A DNA stretch of 64,000 nt from positions 1 through 64,000 of the forward strand of contig JAMASS010000006.1 of NCBI GenBank assembly GCA_024761205.1, given 5' to 3'. This document shows positions 1-9,703 of this stretch, piece by piece. The number at the start of each line of letters is the position of its first letter. Position 1 is the stretch's first letter. Source of the stretch: Limisphaerales bacterium. Its GTDB lineage: Bacteria; Verrucomicrobiota; Verrucomicrobiia; Limisphaerales; AAA164-E04. The position numbers and the translations under genes are program-made. The notes under the pieces are model-generated. The model was given only the letters and a program-made list of their open reading frames with translations. It ran no database searches and was not told where the DNA came from.

Positions 1-139
1 AGGGCAGATGCTGAGCCGAGGCGGAGGGCAGGGGGTGAATAACCGCCAGCAGGAAGCTGGCGCCGAGAGCCAAGGGACGCTTGGCGATGTTCTGAACGAG
101 GCCGGCGAGGACCGGCAGGGTCGCATGGATTTTCTGCAT
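1..139 (-). CDS. Secreted protein, N-terminal fragment (runs off window start)
   Basis: The reading frame starts with ATG at 139 and is open to the window edge. An AGAAAGG-type ribosome binding site lies about 8 bases upstream. The 46 visible residues form an exported leader: a basic N-terminus, a hydrophobic stretch with ALGASFLLAV, and a likely signal peptidase site after SASA. The mature domain lies outside the window, so the function cannot be named. It reads away from the asparagine-synthase-like gene at 509-1828 on the same strand. Confidence 0.6.
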   Translation of the reverse strand, partial: MQKIHATLPVLAGLVQNIAKRPLALGASFLLAVIHPLPSASAQHLP

Positions 140-265
140 TGGTATGCCTTTCTAATCGGTTAATGGTTTGCCCTTGCGCAACGAACCGACGCCCACACAC
201 GCCGGGCCGTTGTCATCATTCGAGCAGTAGAATGCAGGAAAGTTCCTGCCTGTTCGCCTAAACGC

Positions 266-289
266 CGGGGAAGTCGCGCAACTTCCCCG
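266..289. other. 9-bp perfect hairpin in a 370-base intergenic stretch
   Basis: CGGGGAAGT at 266-274 pairs perfectly with ACTTCCCCG at 281-289 across a 6-base loop. It lies in the leader of the secreted-protein gene at 1-139 and downstream of the gene ending at 509. No T-run follows on either strand, so it does not look like an intrinsic terminator. Nothing else is recognisable in 140-508. Confidence 0.4.
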
Positions 290-508
290 ACGCCTGGAAC
301 CAGACTGTTATATTCAGCAGGCGACCCGACTTGGGAACGTCCACTCAAATGATGACAGAGGCAATTTCGCCAGGTAACCGGAGCGGCGTCAAGGGCGAAT
401 TGCGATTTTGTTCGATTTTTTTTTCAGAGTCGGCAAGCGGGCGGCGAGGCGGTGCAAAAAGGGCCGTTCACCGTTTGGGTATCGGTGGGGTTGCCTATGG
501 GTTGTGGT

Positions 509-1828
509 TCATGTGTAGAGTGCGTGGAAGCGGCGGCGGAGTTCTGATTCGTTGTGGGGGATGCGTTGGCGGAGGGTGGCGACGGTGGCGGCGCCGTGTT
601 GGAAGCGGCGTTTGGGGAAGACGGGCATATCGAGTCCGGTCACTGCCTTGATACCCTCGCTGACGATTTGGCCTTTGAGTTTATATAATCTGCGGTGGTT
701 GTAATGTGTGAGTTCGACGTAGGGGATGCCTTCTGCGATTTTGATGACTTGCGGGCGGGTGAAGGGACTGAAGCTTTCGAAGTGAAAGCGTTTTGCCGGG
801 GCGTAGGTGCGTGTGTAGGAGCGGCTTAGTCCGCCGCTGTAGGTTAGGGAGTGTTTAATTTTTCCCACGCCCCAGCCTTCGTGGTAGAGCATTTGGTTGT
901 GGATGATGCTGCGGATAGTGAGTTCGGGGTTTTCTTCGATGGGGTAGTCTTTGAGGTTTTCGTCGCCGCCATCGCCATCGATGAGATATTTCCAATCCGG
1001 ATAGCGATTCCGTATGGCTCGGCAGAGAGCAAGTCCCATGGCGCCACACTCGATGTCCAAGGGTTTGTAGTCCTCCAGTAGTCGGAGTGTTTCACCGGGA
1101 TCGATTTGGTCGGCATCCACATCAATGACTTCGAGGAACACGGTCAGTGCCATCTGGTCTAAAAAAACGTGAGCTTGGCTGTGGTCAGTCCCGTCCTCTA
1201 CGGAGAGGGTGAAGGCTTTGAGGCGGCTGGGGTTCATTCCCAATTCTTTGAGGACGTGATAGATGGAAAGGAAGACGGCGCCACTGTCGATGCCGCCGGA
1301 AAAACAGACGCCAATCGGTTCCTTTTCTGGAATCTGTCGCAGCCATTTCGCAATTTCGTCTGTCAGTGCACCAATGTAATTCTTGCCGATGGTGGCAATA
1401 TCTTTGGGTTGTTGGTTGTGCTGGGGGTTAAAGTAGCGTGTGTAGGTTGGGTCGGGATCCGGACAGCCGATCAGCTCGATCGCTACGATGTAGTGAGCAG
1501 GCACCATCCGGCAGTAGCTAGGGTGGAATTGGGTTTCGAGTCCTTCGGATTTGAGCCAGGCGAAAATTTGATCCATGCGGTCGGCCACAATCAGGGCAGG
1601 GCCTTCTTGGCGTTTGGCGAGAAAGTAGCGCGTCGGGCGGTCCAAGGATCGCGCCAGACGCACGGTTTTGCCTTTTTTGGCGGCGAGTGAAAACGCCCCT
1701 TCTATCTCACGGACTTTGGCAGGATCACCCGTCAGCACGCGCTGGCAGGCGTCTTTGGCGGACATGTTATAGATGAGGTTGTTCTCGGGATCGATCAGGT
1801 TAACGACTTGTTCGATGTATTGGTGCAT
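509..1828 (-). CDS. Asparagine synthase-related ATP-pyrophosphatase
   Basis: This 439-residue protein carries the PP-loop SGGIDS at residues 177-182, the ATP-pyrophosphatase signature of the asparagine synthase (Asn_synthase) domain. A second acidic motif, DGDGGDENLKDY, follows about 110 residues later. It does not begin with the Cys2 of an N-terminal nucleophile glutaminase, so it should not release ammonia from glutamine in the usual way. The N-terminal 150 residues are of unknown type. In the family, adenylation of a carboxylate is followed by amide formation; the true substrate here is unknown. AGGAAAAG precedes the ATG at a good distance. The sialate esterase gene lies 40 bases upstream on the same strand, so the two may be cotranscribed. 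Family assignment is firm; the reaction is not. Confidence 0.8.
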   Translation of the reverse strand: MHQYIEQVVNLIDPENNLIYNMSAKDACQRVLTGDPAKVREIEGAFSLAAKKGKTVRLARSLDRPTRYFLAKRQEGPALIVADRMDQIFAWLKSEGLETQFHPSYCRMVPAHYIVAIELIGCPDPDPTYTRYFNPQHNQQPKDIATIGKNYIGALTDEIAKWLRQIPEKEPIGVCFSGGIDSGAVFLSIYHVLKELGMNPSRLKAFTLSVEDGTDHSQAHVFLDQMALTVFLEVIDVDADQIDPGETLRLLEDYKPLDIECGAMGLALCRAIRNRYPDWKYLIDGDGGDENLKDYPIEENPELTIRSIIHNQMLYHEGWGVGKIKHSLTYSGGLSRSYTRTYAPAKRFHFESFSPFTRPQVIKIAEGIPYVELTHYNHRRLYKLKGQIVSEGIKAVTGLDMPVFPKRRFQHGAATVATLRQRIPHNESELRRRFHALYT

Positions 1829-1868
1829 TGTCTTTTCCTGGCTGAACGTTGCTGTCGGTCAAGCTGGG

Positions 1869-3419
1869 TTAATGATTGTCGATGGTGAGTCCTGGCCAAT
1901 CATCCGTTCGAAAGGGCGTGAGGGGAAGGCCTTCGCGGTTTTGGACATTGCAAATCGGGTTGTCCGCCCAGGCGTAGCGAACGGCTATGGGCTCTTCGAC
2001 TTCATCACTCCAGACTTCGATTTGATTGGGGCTGAGAATTTTGGCGGACGCGTGGACAAATTGACGCTTGTCTCCGGCGATCGTGAATCCGAGGGGATAG
2101 CGCACGTCGAAGGTGTCGAGACCGCCACCAACATGGGCAAACTCGAGAATGATCTTATTTCCTTCGCGCTGCATAGACGCGTAGCGAGGACTTTGGTGGA
2201 CTAAGTCCAGACCATAGTCCCGTGCGAGAGCCACGCGGGCTAATCGTTTGGCGACGTCCTGTTTGTTTTTGGGATGAATGTCGTGAGCTTCTCCCAGGTC
2301 TGTGATGACCACTTGTCCCGTGTTGGGGAGTCGATCGAGGGTGAGTGTCTGAGCTTCGCGGAGTTCCGCCCAGTCGCTATCGCCGGGTTCGCTTTTCTCG
2401 TCCCGGAAATCCGCGAGTTGAACCCAGTAGAAGGGAAAGTCGCCTTGCTTCCATTCGTCGCGCCAATTTTGGATCATAAGGGGGAAGAGCTCGCGGTATT
2501 GGTAGGCGCGGCTGGCGTTCGACTCTCCTTGATACCAGATGACGCCACGAATCCCATAGCCGATAATGGGTTTGAGGACTCCGTTGTAGAGATTCGCCGG
2601 ACGATGTTGATTGACAAGTGGATTACGCGGGGCACGGGGGCGCGCTCGATTGACCTTCTTGCCTGCGGCTCTTGCTTCGGCGGTGGCTTCTCCCCATTTT
2701 TTAAGTGCTTCCTGGTATTGAGCCGTTGCGGCTGCGTGATTATAGGTCCGTTCGGTTTCCTCCCACTGCTTCATGAGTGACTGATAACGGTCATCTGACT
2801 CGAGAAGGTCCCGGCGAACCCAGGCCTCGGCTGATGAGCCGCCCCAGGCGTTGTCAATGAGGCCGATGGGGACTTGCAAGGTTTGGTGGAGTTGTCGGCC
2901 GAAGTAATAGCCAACGGCCGAGAAGTCGCCGATGGATTTCGGAGAGCAAAGTTCCCACTGCCCCTCGAAATCGTATTGTGGTTCCTGAGTGCCGATTCGG
3001 GGGAGGGTGATGTGGCGGATCTGAGGGTAGTGGGCGGCGAGTTTTTCCAGGTCTGGATCATTGGAGCTGTTGACGGCCCATTGCATGTTGGATTGACCAG
3101 AGCAGACCCACACCTCTCCAACCAAGATGTTTTCAAAGTTAAGGGTGTTCTTCCCCTTGATTTCTAGGGTGTAAGGGCCACCCGACGGGAGTGGATCGAG
3201 TGTGATCTTCCAGCGGCCGTTGGATTTTGTGCGAGTCGTGTGCCGTTGGCTCGAGATATTCACAGTCACGACTTCGTCCTCATCGGCCCAGCCCCATATT
3301 GCGTTGGGTTGCTCGCGTTGAAGCACCATGTGGTCGCCAAAGAGAGAGGGGACTTTGACGTCGGCCTCGGAGAAGGGGGTCGTTCCGAAGAATAATGCGA
3401 GTGTGGCGATGCGCCTCAT
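1869..3419 (-). CDS. Sialate O-acetylesterase-like SGNH hydrolase
   Basis: This predicted secreted esterase belongs to the sialic-acid-specific 9-O-acetylesterase group of SGNH hydrolases. Removing acetyl groups from glycans (sialic acid or acetylated plant/algal sugars) is the family role. [12 protein letters not shown] holds the nucleophile Ser at about residue 107. The Asp-His pair is in the C-terminal half at [11 protein letters not shown]. The typical opening [12 protein letters not shown] follows the signal peptide. I chose the ATG at 3419 because it gives a clean signal peptide ([19 protein letters not shown]). An upstream in-frame ATG at 3458 adds 13 polar residues. It is divergent from rpmB with about 270 bases between. 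The length of about 516 residues fits the family. Confidence 0.9.
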   Translation of the reverse strand: MRRIATLALFFGTTPFSEADVKVPSLFGDHMVLQREQPNAIWGWADEDEVVTVNISSQRHTTRTKSNGRWKITLDPLPSGGPYTLEIKGKNTLNFENILVGEVWVCSGQSNMQWAVNSSNDPDLEKLAAHYPQIRHITLPRIGTQEPQYDFEGQWELCSPKSIGDFSAVGYYFGRQLHQTLQVPIGLIDNAWGGSSAEAWVRRDLLESDDRYQSLMKQWEETERTYNHAAATAQYQEALKKWGEATAEARAAGKKVNRARPRAPRNPLVNQHRPANLYNGVLKPIIGYGIRGVIWYQGESNASRAYQYRELFPLMIQNWRDEWKQGDFPFYWVQLADFRDEKSEPGDSDWAELREAQTLTLDRLPNTGQVVITDLGEAHDIHPKNKQDVAKRLARVALARDYGLDLVHQSPRYASMQREGNKIILEFAHVGGGLDTFDVRYPLGFTIAGDKRQFVHASAKILSPNQIEVWSDEVEEPIAVRYAWADNPICNVQNREGLPLTPFRTDDWPGLTIDNH

Positions 3420-3688
3420 ACTTGAGGAGCAGATTTGTTTCCGGTCGGTTTTTATCATATCCGTTGAGCCGTGGTGTTTTGATTGGCGGCAGTTTCAGTG
3501 CGCTGACGCCTACTGATATCGAGCATACTGAATCGTGGAGGTGTTTCCTGCCAAGTATCTTTTTAACGGGAACCCGAGCTCGGGCCTGAAGACCTAAATC
3601 TTCCGAGCCTAAAAAATCTCGGATAAATGACTTGCAGAGGGGCGGCGAGATTCCTAAATTCCTACTTCCTTTTGAAGGAAAGGCAGGC

Positions 3689-3946
3689 ATGGCGCGGATT
3701 TGTAAATTAACCGGAAAACGGCCGATCAAAGGAAACCATATTTGGCGCAGTGGTAAGGCCAAGAAAGAAGGCGGTATTGGCACTCACATCACCGGGGTCA
3801 CCAAGCGGCGCTTCTTCCCTAATTTGCAGCGTGTAAAGGCGATCGTTGACGGTGAGGTGAAGTATATTCGAGTCAGCGCCAAGGCCATTAAAAAGGGAAT
3901 GGTCACCAAGGCTCCTCGACGCCGCTGGCGGAAAATGATTGCCTAG
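3689..3946 (+). CDS. rpmB: 50S ribosomal protein L28
   Basis: The 85 residues start MARICKLTGKRPIKGN and include VTKRRFFPNLQ and RVSAKAIKKG, matching bL28 along its length. It is a structural protein of the large ribosomal subunit. The ATG at 3689 follows GAAGGAAAGG at a good spacing. The longer frame from 3632 would add 19 non-conserved residues and is rejected. The gene stands alone on the plus strand, converges with smpB and shares a terminator with it. Confidence 0.97.
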   Translation: MARICKLTGKRPIKGNHIWRSGKAKKEGGIGTHITGVTKRRFFPNLQRVKAIVDGEVKYIRVSAKAIKKGMVTKAPRRRWRKMIA

Positions 3947-3974
3947 GCACTCTTTCTGCGCTTAAGAATTTCAT

Positions 3975-4007
3975 AAAAAGGCGCTGTTCAGAGAACAGCG
4001 CCTTTTT
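3975..4007. terminator. Bidirectional intrinsic terminator between rpmB and smpB
   Basis: A perfect 10-bp stem, GGCGCTGTTC (3980-3989) with GAACAGCGCC (3993-4002), has a 3-base loop. It is flanked by A5 on the left and T5 on the right. Both convergent transcripts therefore see a GC-rich hairpin followed by a U-tract. The smpB stop codon overlaps its edge. Confidence 0.93.
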
Positions 4008-4461
4008 ATTTACACTTATGATGATGCATCATGCTGCGCCGGGCATCTCGATCGGCCTCTTTGGTTTTGAGGTCCTGTCGCTTATCCCTCTGGTTTTTGC
4101 CTTTGGCCACGCCAATCTGCACCTTGACCTTGCCCTTCTTCCAGTAGAATGACAGTGGCACGAGAGTGTAGCCGCTAACGGATTCCAATCCAAATAACCG
4201 TTGAATCTCCCGCTTGCTGAGCAGCAGCTTACGCTTAGCCTTGGGAACATGGTTGAAGAGATTGCCGTGATTGTATTCCTCGATGTGGGCGTTGTAGAGG
4301 AAGGCTTCGTCATTCTCAATGCGCGCGAAGGCATCCCGAATCTGCCCTTTGCCCGCTCGCAAGGCCTTGACCTCCGTGCCTTTGAGCACAATCCCGGCCT
4401 CGAAGTCCTCGAGGATGTGGTGGTCATACCTGGCTTTACGATTAGTGAGGATGTCAGTCAT
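4006..4461 (-). CDS. smpB: SsrA-binding protein SmpB
   Basis: This 151-residue protein binds tmRNA and brings it to stalled ribosomes in trans-translation. Family landmarks are NRKARYDHHILEDFEAGIVL, GTEVKALRAGK, the Gly-Asn-Leu segment before the Lys-rich part, and the basic C-terminal tail KGKNQRDKRQD that folds into the mRNA channel. Its ATG overlaps the stop of rpoZ as ATGA, so translation of the two is probably coupled. It ends in the bidirectional terminator shared with rpmB. Confidence 0.97.
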   Translation of the reverse strand: MTDILTNRKARYDHHILEDFEAGIVLKGTEVKALRAGKGQIRDAFARIENDEAFLYNAHIEEYNHGNLFNHVPKAKRKLLLSKREIQRLFGLESVSGYTLVPLSFYWKKGKVKVQIGVAKGKNQRDKRQDLKTKEADRDARRSMMHHHKCK

Positions 4462-4772
4462 TGCCCATCATTTGCTAACGGCCCCGTTCGGCGATCAGGC
4501 TTGAAAAGGGCGATGCTGCGTTTGCCGGACCCAAGGTTAGGCAGTCTAGCTCTCCTCCGGCTCTGCGGAATGGGTTCCCAAGTGATTTTGTCGTTGATGA
4601 GTTCGCGAAGCGCAATATCAGCGACTCCCAAACTCGCGGTTTCTTCAATCAACGGCCGATTGTAACCACCGCCCCCAGCACTGAGTTGTCGGACACGACA
4701 AGAGATCGTGTTGATCAAGATGTTCGGGTTGGGAACTTTCTCCAATGCTTCTTTGATTAGTTCGCTGTTCAA
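4458..4772 (-). CDS. rpoZ: RNA polymerase omega subunit (TTG start)
   Basis: I recognise the verrucomicrobial omega subunit from the start NSELIKEALEKVPNPNILIN, the RVRQL segment and EETASLGVADIALRELI. Omega helps fold and assemble the beta-prime subunit. No ATG precedes the conserved region. A TTG at 4772 sits 8 bases after GGGAG and yields MNSELIKEA, so I take it as the start; a further TTG at 4787 lacks a site. The domain ends near residue 65. The last 35 residues are basic and not part of the usual fold. The stop overlaps the smpB start. The linkage with smpB makes a small information-processing operon. Confidence 0.82.
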   Translation of the reverse strand: MNSELIKEALEKVPNPNILINTISCRVRQLSAGGGGYNRPLIEETASLGVADIALRELINDKITWEPIPQSRRRARLPNLGSGKRSIALFKPDRRTGPLANDGQ

Positions 4773-4881
4773 AATCAATACTCCCAATGGATCGAAACGA
4801 GGCGGAAGAGTAGCGATTTCGTTCGGCCTGGCAATAGCTTTTTTGACAGGAACGTTTGGGAATTAAGCATTTGGTCCGCAA

Positions 4882-4923
4882 CATTTCTGTTTTCCTGGCC
4901 TTGTGTGAGCGAAAACAGAAATG
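4882..4923. repeat. Perfect 13-bp inverted repeat upstream of rpoZ
   Basis: CATTTCTGTTTTC (4882-4894) is repeated exactly in inverse as GAAAACAGAAATG (4911-4923) with a 16-base spacer. It lies 110 bases before the rpoZ start on the minus strand, between that gene and the IS remnant. It could be a regulator site, an RNA hairpin in the rpoZ leader, or the border of an inserted sequence. The neighbouring 4924-5127 shows no gene I recognise. Confidence 0.55.
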
Positions 4924-5127
4924 AACCGGTCGCCGCCGGGGAGGTTCTCGGGGGGGATTGAGTGCCGAGCCGCGGGATCAAGGGTCCGCGAACCATTCCA
5001 AAGCCGCCAAGTCCAGGAGCCCTCGCGACGGCAAGGAAAAGGGCGACGGATCGGCTTCTTTGCCGCTCGCTTGCAAGATGAAGCGGGCGGGGGCCGCCCG
5101 AATCCGGTGAGTCCGCCTCGGGGTGGT

Positions 5128-5645
5128 TCAACGCCAGCCTGCGGCGGGGATGAATCCATCCGCCAGCAAGGAGGTCATGAAAGCGGCAAAATCCTCAGGC
5201 CAAGGAAGCCTCCCCCCGAAGATCGAAGAAGCAAAAACATGGAGCCCCACGCTTAATTCCCATTTTTTTAAGCGCACCGGTGCCTCCATCAATTCGGAGA
5301 GGTCTTCGTGTTTGCGCTGCAATTTCCTCTCCAACATCTTGATCCGAGTCTCCGTCTGACTCTGCTTGGAGGTGTTGCCTCGCCCTTCAAAGGCTTTGGC
5401 CCCGTTCTCAAAGAAGGTCCGTCGCCACTGATAAAACAGGTTGGGGCTAATCCGATGTGCATCGCACAGGTCCGATGCCGCTTTGCCCTCGACCAGATGC
5501 ACTTGGAGGGTCTTCATTTTCTCCTCGCCACTGAGCCGGCGCCGCTCTCGCTGACTCATACGCTGACTTTCTATGCGGCATCAGCGCACAAGCACGATCT
5601 CCTTTCCGGGATTTCCGTCTCTGAAACACAACAAATCCTATGGAA
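5128..5645 (-). mobile_element. Decayed IS3-like element, copy 1 (orfA end)
   Basis: On the minus strand a frame from 5559 reads MSQRERRRLSGEEKMKTLQ, then a helix-turn-helix region with ISPNLFYQWRRTFFENGA and a coiled coil with LERKLQRKHEDLSELM. This is transposase OrfA of an IS3-type element. It ends at a run of seven A (read on the minus strand, 5263-5269), the usual place of the programmed -1 frameshift into OrfB. Beyond that the frame passes into unrelated sequence, so OrfB is missing. About 85 bases upstream of the ATG match the copy at 6929-8030 in inverse orientation, which marks the left end near 5645. Confidence 0.75.
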
Positions 5646-6355
5646 CTTTACGTACTTTCCCTGCGTTAGACCCGATTGCTCCGAAGGATCGGGAACCTTC
5701 ACCGGATCAAGCTCCGGGTTGCCCTCCGCGAATCGGTAAGGCCATAGTTCCCTGGTGAACGTTTGCCAGTCTTCCGCCAAGTCATCGCTGTTTGGATCCA
5801 GCGATAGGTGCATCTTCCTTACCGCTTCCTTGATTCATTCCACATGGGACGCCAGCCATTGTGGATTCTCCGGATTGCCTTCCTCCAGTTCCCACGGGGC
5901 GTTGTTTCGCTGTTCCGCTGTTCCCCAAAATAACTCGCTACGATCTTCATGTAGTGCGGATCGTCCACATTGAACGCGCTCAACGCGGTTTGGTAAAGCG
6001 ATTCGGCCGCTTTCTTGTAGGCGTCCGCCTGCGCCTGAGTGGTGCTGTCATTGCTCAAGAGATTATCAACATACTTAATTTGCTCGTTTTTATCTGTCTC
6101 CGCTTTGTCGGCGGCTTTGCTTCAGTCGTTGATGGCTTTGGACTCTTCGGCTCTCGCTTGATTGTCGGACGCGATCATTTTCTTGATAAAATCGTCGTCA
6201 ATCCTGGTCGAGGTTCGTCTGTCAGTCGGTCATAGCAGCCTTGTCACGATCCTGCATTTGTTGAAAGCAATCGGGTATTTACCCCGACGTTTCAATGGGC
6301 AAATTAAGCGTTCCCACCAACAAGGCGGACAATAGGAGTTCTCGAAGTTTTTTCA
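5571..6355 (-). pseudogene. Decayed secreted-protein gene between the two IS remnants
   Basis: The minus strand from 6355 opens with a good signal peptide (MKKLRELLLSALLVGTLNLP) that meets a stop after 25 residues. Coding-like pieces follow in different frames: DDFIKKMIASDNQARAEESK, then TQAQADAYKKAAESLYQTAL, then LDPNSDDLAEDWQTFTREL. The pieces are colinear and hydrophilic, as in a periplasmic helical protein, but I cannot name the family. At least three lesions are needed to explain it. It lies exactly between the left ends of the two IS copies. Confidence 0.45.
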
Positions 6356-6928
6356 TAGGTGTTGCTTTCAGCGTATTGCCTTTTTTGTTGATGAACACCC
6401 GGCACAGAGTGCTGGGCGGTATCCAGCGAACCATGTAGAAACGAAGATATTGTCTATTTACCCAAGCGCAAAGGTATCCGTCCCCCCGAGGCCATGAAAC
6501 GGGGTATTGTATTCGACAAGCAGCCCGACATGATGTTTTCCGTTGAGCGATGCGAGGCACCTACCGGCGAAGCTGAGCTTTTGACAACGCTCCCTTTCCA
6601 TGTCACTTCATTCCGGGCCCCTCTCATTTCATTTCAATGTTTGGTTTCTTTCAAAAAAAGGCCTCGGATTGTGAAAAACAGGTGTGAAATCCCGTAACCT
6701 TGGCCCCGGGTTCCTCTGAAGAGAAATGAAATGCGCCTGCCGCGGCGGTCGCAACAAAGTTTTTCGACGCCAGCCACAGTGAGCATCCTGAGCGGGAAGC
6801 AAAGGCTCGCCCAAGGAGCGAACGCTCCCCGCACGGCCAGCCGCTTGACTCGATTCTCCGGGAGCTGAAGCTGCCGTTACCGCAGAGCTAGGGCAAGACA
6901 AGCGCAGCAGCGGCGCCTCGCTGCATCC

Positions 6929-8030
6929 TTTTGTTGTACTTCAGAGACGGAAACGCCGGAAAGGAGAATCGCGCTTGTGCACTGATGCTGCATAGAAAGG
7001 CAGCATATGAGTCAGCGAGAGCGGCGCCAGCTCAAGTAGCAAGGAGAGGAATTTGCAGCGTAAACACAAAGTCCTCTCCGAATTGATGAAGGAACCGATG
7101 CGCTTAAAAAAAGTCTTGGGCAGCTCGGAGAGCCAAATGGATGCGCCGCGTCATTCGGAATCAACGGGTGGACTTCGTGATTCTCTGGACGGCAAGGGCA
7201 GCGGTCTCACCAAGGCTGTTTTTGAACTGGATCAAGCTGTCCGATCAGAGAAAATATCGGGATTGGCGTTGTCGCTCTGGCAAGGCCAACGCGCATAACC
7301 GCTTGGGGCTGGTTGGAGGATGAGGAAAAGAAGGCGAGCGGCGATTTTTGTCACCCGTATCTGCCGCCGGGTTAGCAGCGATAATGCTTCATGATGCGCG
7401 GGATGTCGTGGCAGTGAGCTCCTCCAGTATTTATCGGGCTCAAGGCCGCGAGATTGTTGGAGGATCGCTCGCGCACCAGCCGTTGCGCCAGTGGATTCAG
7501 TCCAGCCCTAGAAACCTCACGGGTGCTGGCACATCGACTTTTTTTCTGTGAACGGGGCAGGAATGTTCGACGCCCGGGCCGGCCGCATTCTCGATGGATG
7601 TTCGTGCAGCATCGCGCATTGGGCAATCCGAGAACCGGTGAAGGCCCCCGATGCAGGGACCGCTCTGCCACGGGCTCGGGAAAAGCCTCCGCAAGTGCAT
7701 TCTCGGATCATTTCAAGCAATGGCTTCCAAGGCATTTTCGAGGATTTCAAGGTGACTCTTCGGCAATGACAAATCCAGCGCGTTCGCACCAGCCCTATCC
7801 GGAGAGCAAGGGCGAACTCGAACGGCCTGAAGGAACGGGCTATCCGCCCCCAAACGTCATTAACCTTAGCGGACACTCAGCAGATCACGGAGAGAATTCG
7901 TCGAACCCTACAACACGGGGCGACTGTGCAGTGCGCTAGGTTACGTCAGCCAAAAGATCGAATGGAGGGCCTCTCACCCCCGAGACCGCAAGCTAGAAGC
8001 GGCACGAGAGAAACGACAGCAATGTCCAAG
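6929..8030 (+). mobile_element. Decayed IS3-like element, copy 2 (orfA and orfB relics)
   Basis: The plus strand repeats the left end of copy 1. An orfA start at 7007 (MSQRERRQLK then stop) is followed by a shortened coiled coil and the slippery run A7-G at 7106-7113. OrfB can be followed in several frames: VDFVILWTARAAV, RKYRDWRCRSGKAN, DVVAVSSSSIYRA, then near 7870-8010 SRREFVEPYNTGRLCSALGY and DRKLEAAREKRQ. These are segments of the rve/DDE integrase of IS3 transposases. No long frame survives, so the element is dead. Confidence 0.75.
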
Positions 8031-8418
8031 TCGATGCCAGAGCCCTGAAGCAGGACTTGGCAAAGGATCGTCAATGATTCAAGGGCGTTGACGTCGACCC
8101 GAAGGATAGGGCCATGCTGGAAAGCAACCCGAGCGCCGTGTTCAACTCGAATACCGCCGGCCGGGGAGGATTGATTCTAAGGCGAAAAATCCCAGGGGGT
8201 AATTGGGTCCAGAGCTCCCCAAGCTCAAATCCTACAACGAAAACCAATGGCATGGGTGCGTTAGCATTTCTCGCCAACCACCTTCTTCCACTGAAACCAA
8301 TGCATTCTGCCGTTGTACAATCTTTATCAGTGAAAAATCGGAGCGAGAGCGTTAGTGAAAGGTTATGATCAGTCCTGCATCCTTCAGTGAGCCCTGCTAC
8401 AGAGCCAGGATTTCCCCG
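8031..8418. other. Noncoding stretch after IS copy 2
   Basis: No gene is recognisable. The first part up to about 8280 is probably the untranslated right end of the IS element. The rest lies downstream of the TRAP large-permease gene that ends at 8419. Confidence 0.35.
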
Positions 8419-9699
8419 CTACGGACCCATCAACACGTTGGGTAACCAGAGAACGAGGGAGGGAAACAGGCTAATCAATACCAGCATCAAAACATTCGCA
8501 CCCAGGAAAGGAAGCGCACCCCAAAAAATCTCGCCGATTCTCAGGCCCGAAACGACGGCACAAACATTCAGACAATTCCCCACCGGCGGCGTGCACGCAC
8601 CAACGGCCAAACCGGAAACAAAGACGACGCCAAACAAAATAGGTGAGACACCAGCAGCCATCACGGCCGGAAGAAAGACCGGCGTCAGCAATAGGATAGC
8701 CGGGCTAACGTCCACAAAGGTCCCAATGGTCAAGACAACAGCGACCAACAGCAGCAATAAACCCGTCGGTCCCAAGCCGACCCCCTGGAGGAACCCGGTC
8801 AGCGCCTGAGGCGCCCGCTCCAAGGCCAACACCCAAATGAACACCTGAGAAAAGGCAATGATCATCATGATTTTGGCACTAGTGACCGCCGCGGTCCGTA
8901 AGGCCTCAAAAAACGCGGACATGGTCAGGTGATGAATGAAAAAACCGCCGATAGCAATGGCATAGACGACACCCAAACCTGCCGACTCCGTAGCCGTCGC
9001 GATCCCTAAGACAACCGTGCCAACAACAAAGACCGGCATCACCAACACAACGGCGGAACTCAAAACCCGTTTGACAACGCCCCGGAACTGAATCGAAACC
9101 GCCTCCTGCGGATACCCCCGCTTGCGAGCAATCCCATACACGAGCAGCAATTGGAGACCGCCGACGATAATTCCCGGCGTCATGCCGCCCAAAAATAACC
9201 GGCCGACGGATTCCTGTGCCGTCACAGCAAACAAAACCATCGGAATACTCGGCGGAATGATCATTCCCATGGTTGAGGAAGCGACCGTCAAACCAGCAGC
9301 GAATCCCTGCGGATACCCCCGGCGCTTCATCTCCGGAATCAAAACGGAGCCGATAGAAGCCGTATCCGAAGTCGATGATCCGGAAATCCCCCCGAACAGC
9401 ATACTAGCACCAACATTCACCAGACCCAGCCCCCCGTGGAAACGACCTGCGAACATCATGCAAAAATCAATCAATCGCCGTGTAATCCCTCCCTCATTCA
9501 TCAACTGCCCCATCAAAATAAACAGAGGCAGGGCAATCAACGTATAGGAGTCCATCCCGGCGAAGAGCCCCTGCGGCAACATCTGCAAGAGCTCCGGCTG
9601 AACAATCAGAAAATAGCTTAACGCCGAAAGGCCCAGAGAATAGGCAATCGGAACTCCCAAAAGCAGAAAGAATCCCAGACTGACCAAAAGCACCAGCAT
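8419..9699 (-). CDS. dctM: TRAP transporter large permease DctM-like
   Basis: This hydrophobic protein of about 426 residues has roughly twelve membrane segments and is the large ion-coupled permease of a TRAP importer. Family signatures are LFGGISGSSTSDTASIGSVL near residue 120, ASSTMGMIIPPSIPMVLFAV, and PPVGNCLNVCAVVSGL near the C-terminus. The ATG at 9699 begins the first membrane helix directly and lies 4 bases after the dctQ stop. An upstream alternative at 9732 would overlap dctQ by 29 bases. It works with DctQ and the binding protein encoded just upstream. The substrate is a small organic acid or sugar acid by family. Confidence 0.93.
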   Translation of the reverse strand: MLVLLVSLGFFLLLGVPIAYSLGLSALSYFLIVQPELLQMLPQGLFAGMDSYTLIALPLFILMGQLMNEGGITRRLIDFCMMFAGRFHGGLGLVNVGASMLFGGISGSSTSDTASIGSVLIPEMKRRGYPQGFAAGLTVASSTMGMIIPPSIPMVLFAVTAQESVGRLFLGGMTPGIIVGGLQLLLVYGIARKRGYPQEAVSIQFRGVVKRVLSSAVVLVMPVFVVGTVVLGIATATESAGLGVVYAIAIGGFFIHHLTMSAFFEALRTAAVTSAKIMMIIAFSQVFIWVLALERAPQALTGFLQGVGLGPTGLLLLLVAVVLTIGTFVDVSPAILLLTPVFLPAVMAAGVSPILFGVVFVSGLAVGACTPPVGNCLNVCAVVSGLRIGEIFWGALPFLGANVLMLVLISLFPSLVLWLPNVLMGP

Positions 9700-9703
9700 A
9701 AGA

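Noticed and set aside
266-289. Hairpin read as an intrinsic terminator
   Set aside because: No T-run follows on either strand.
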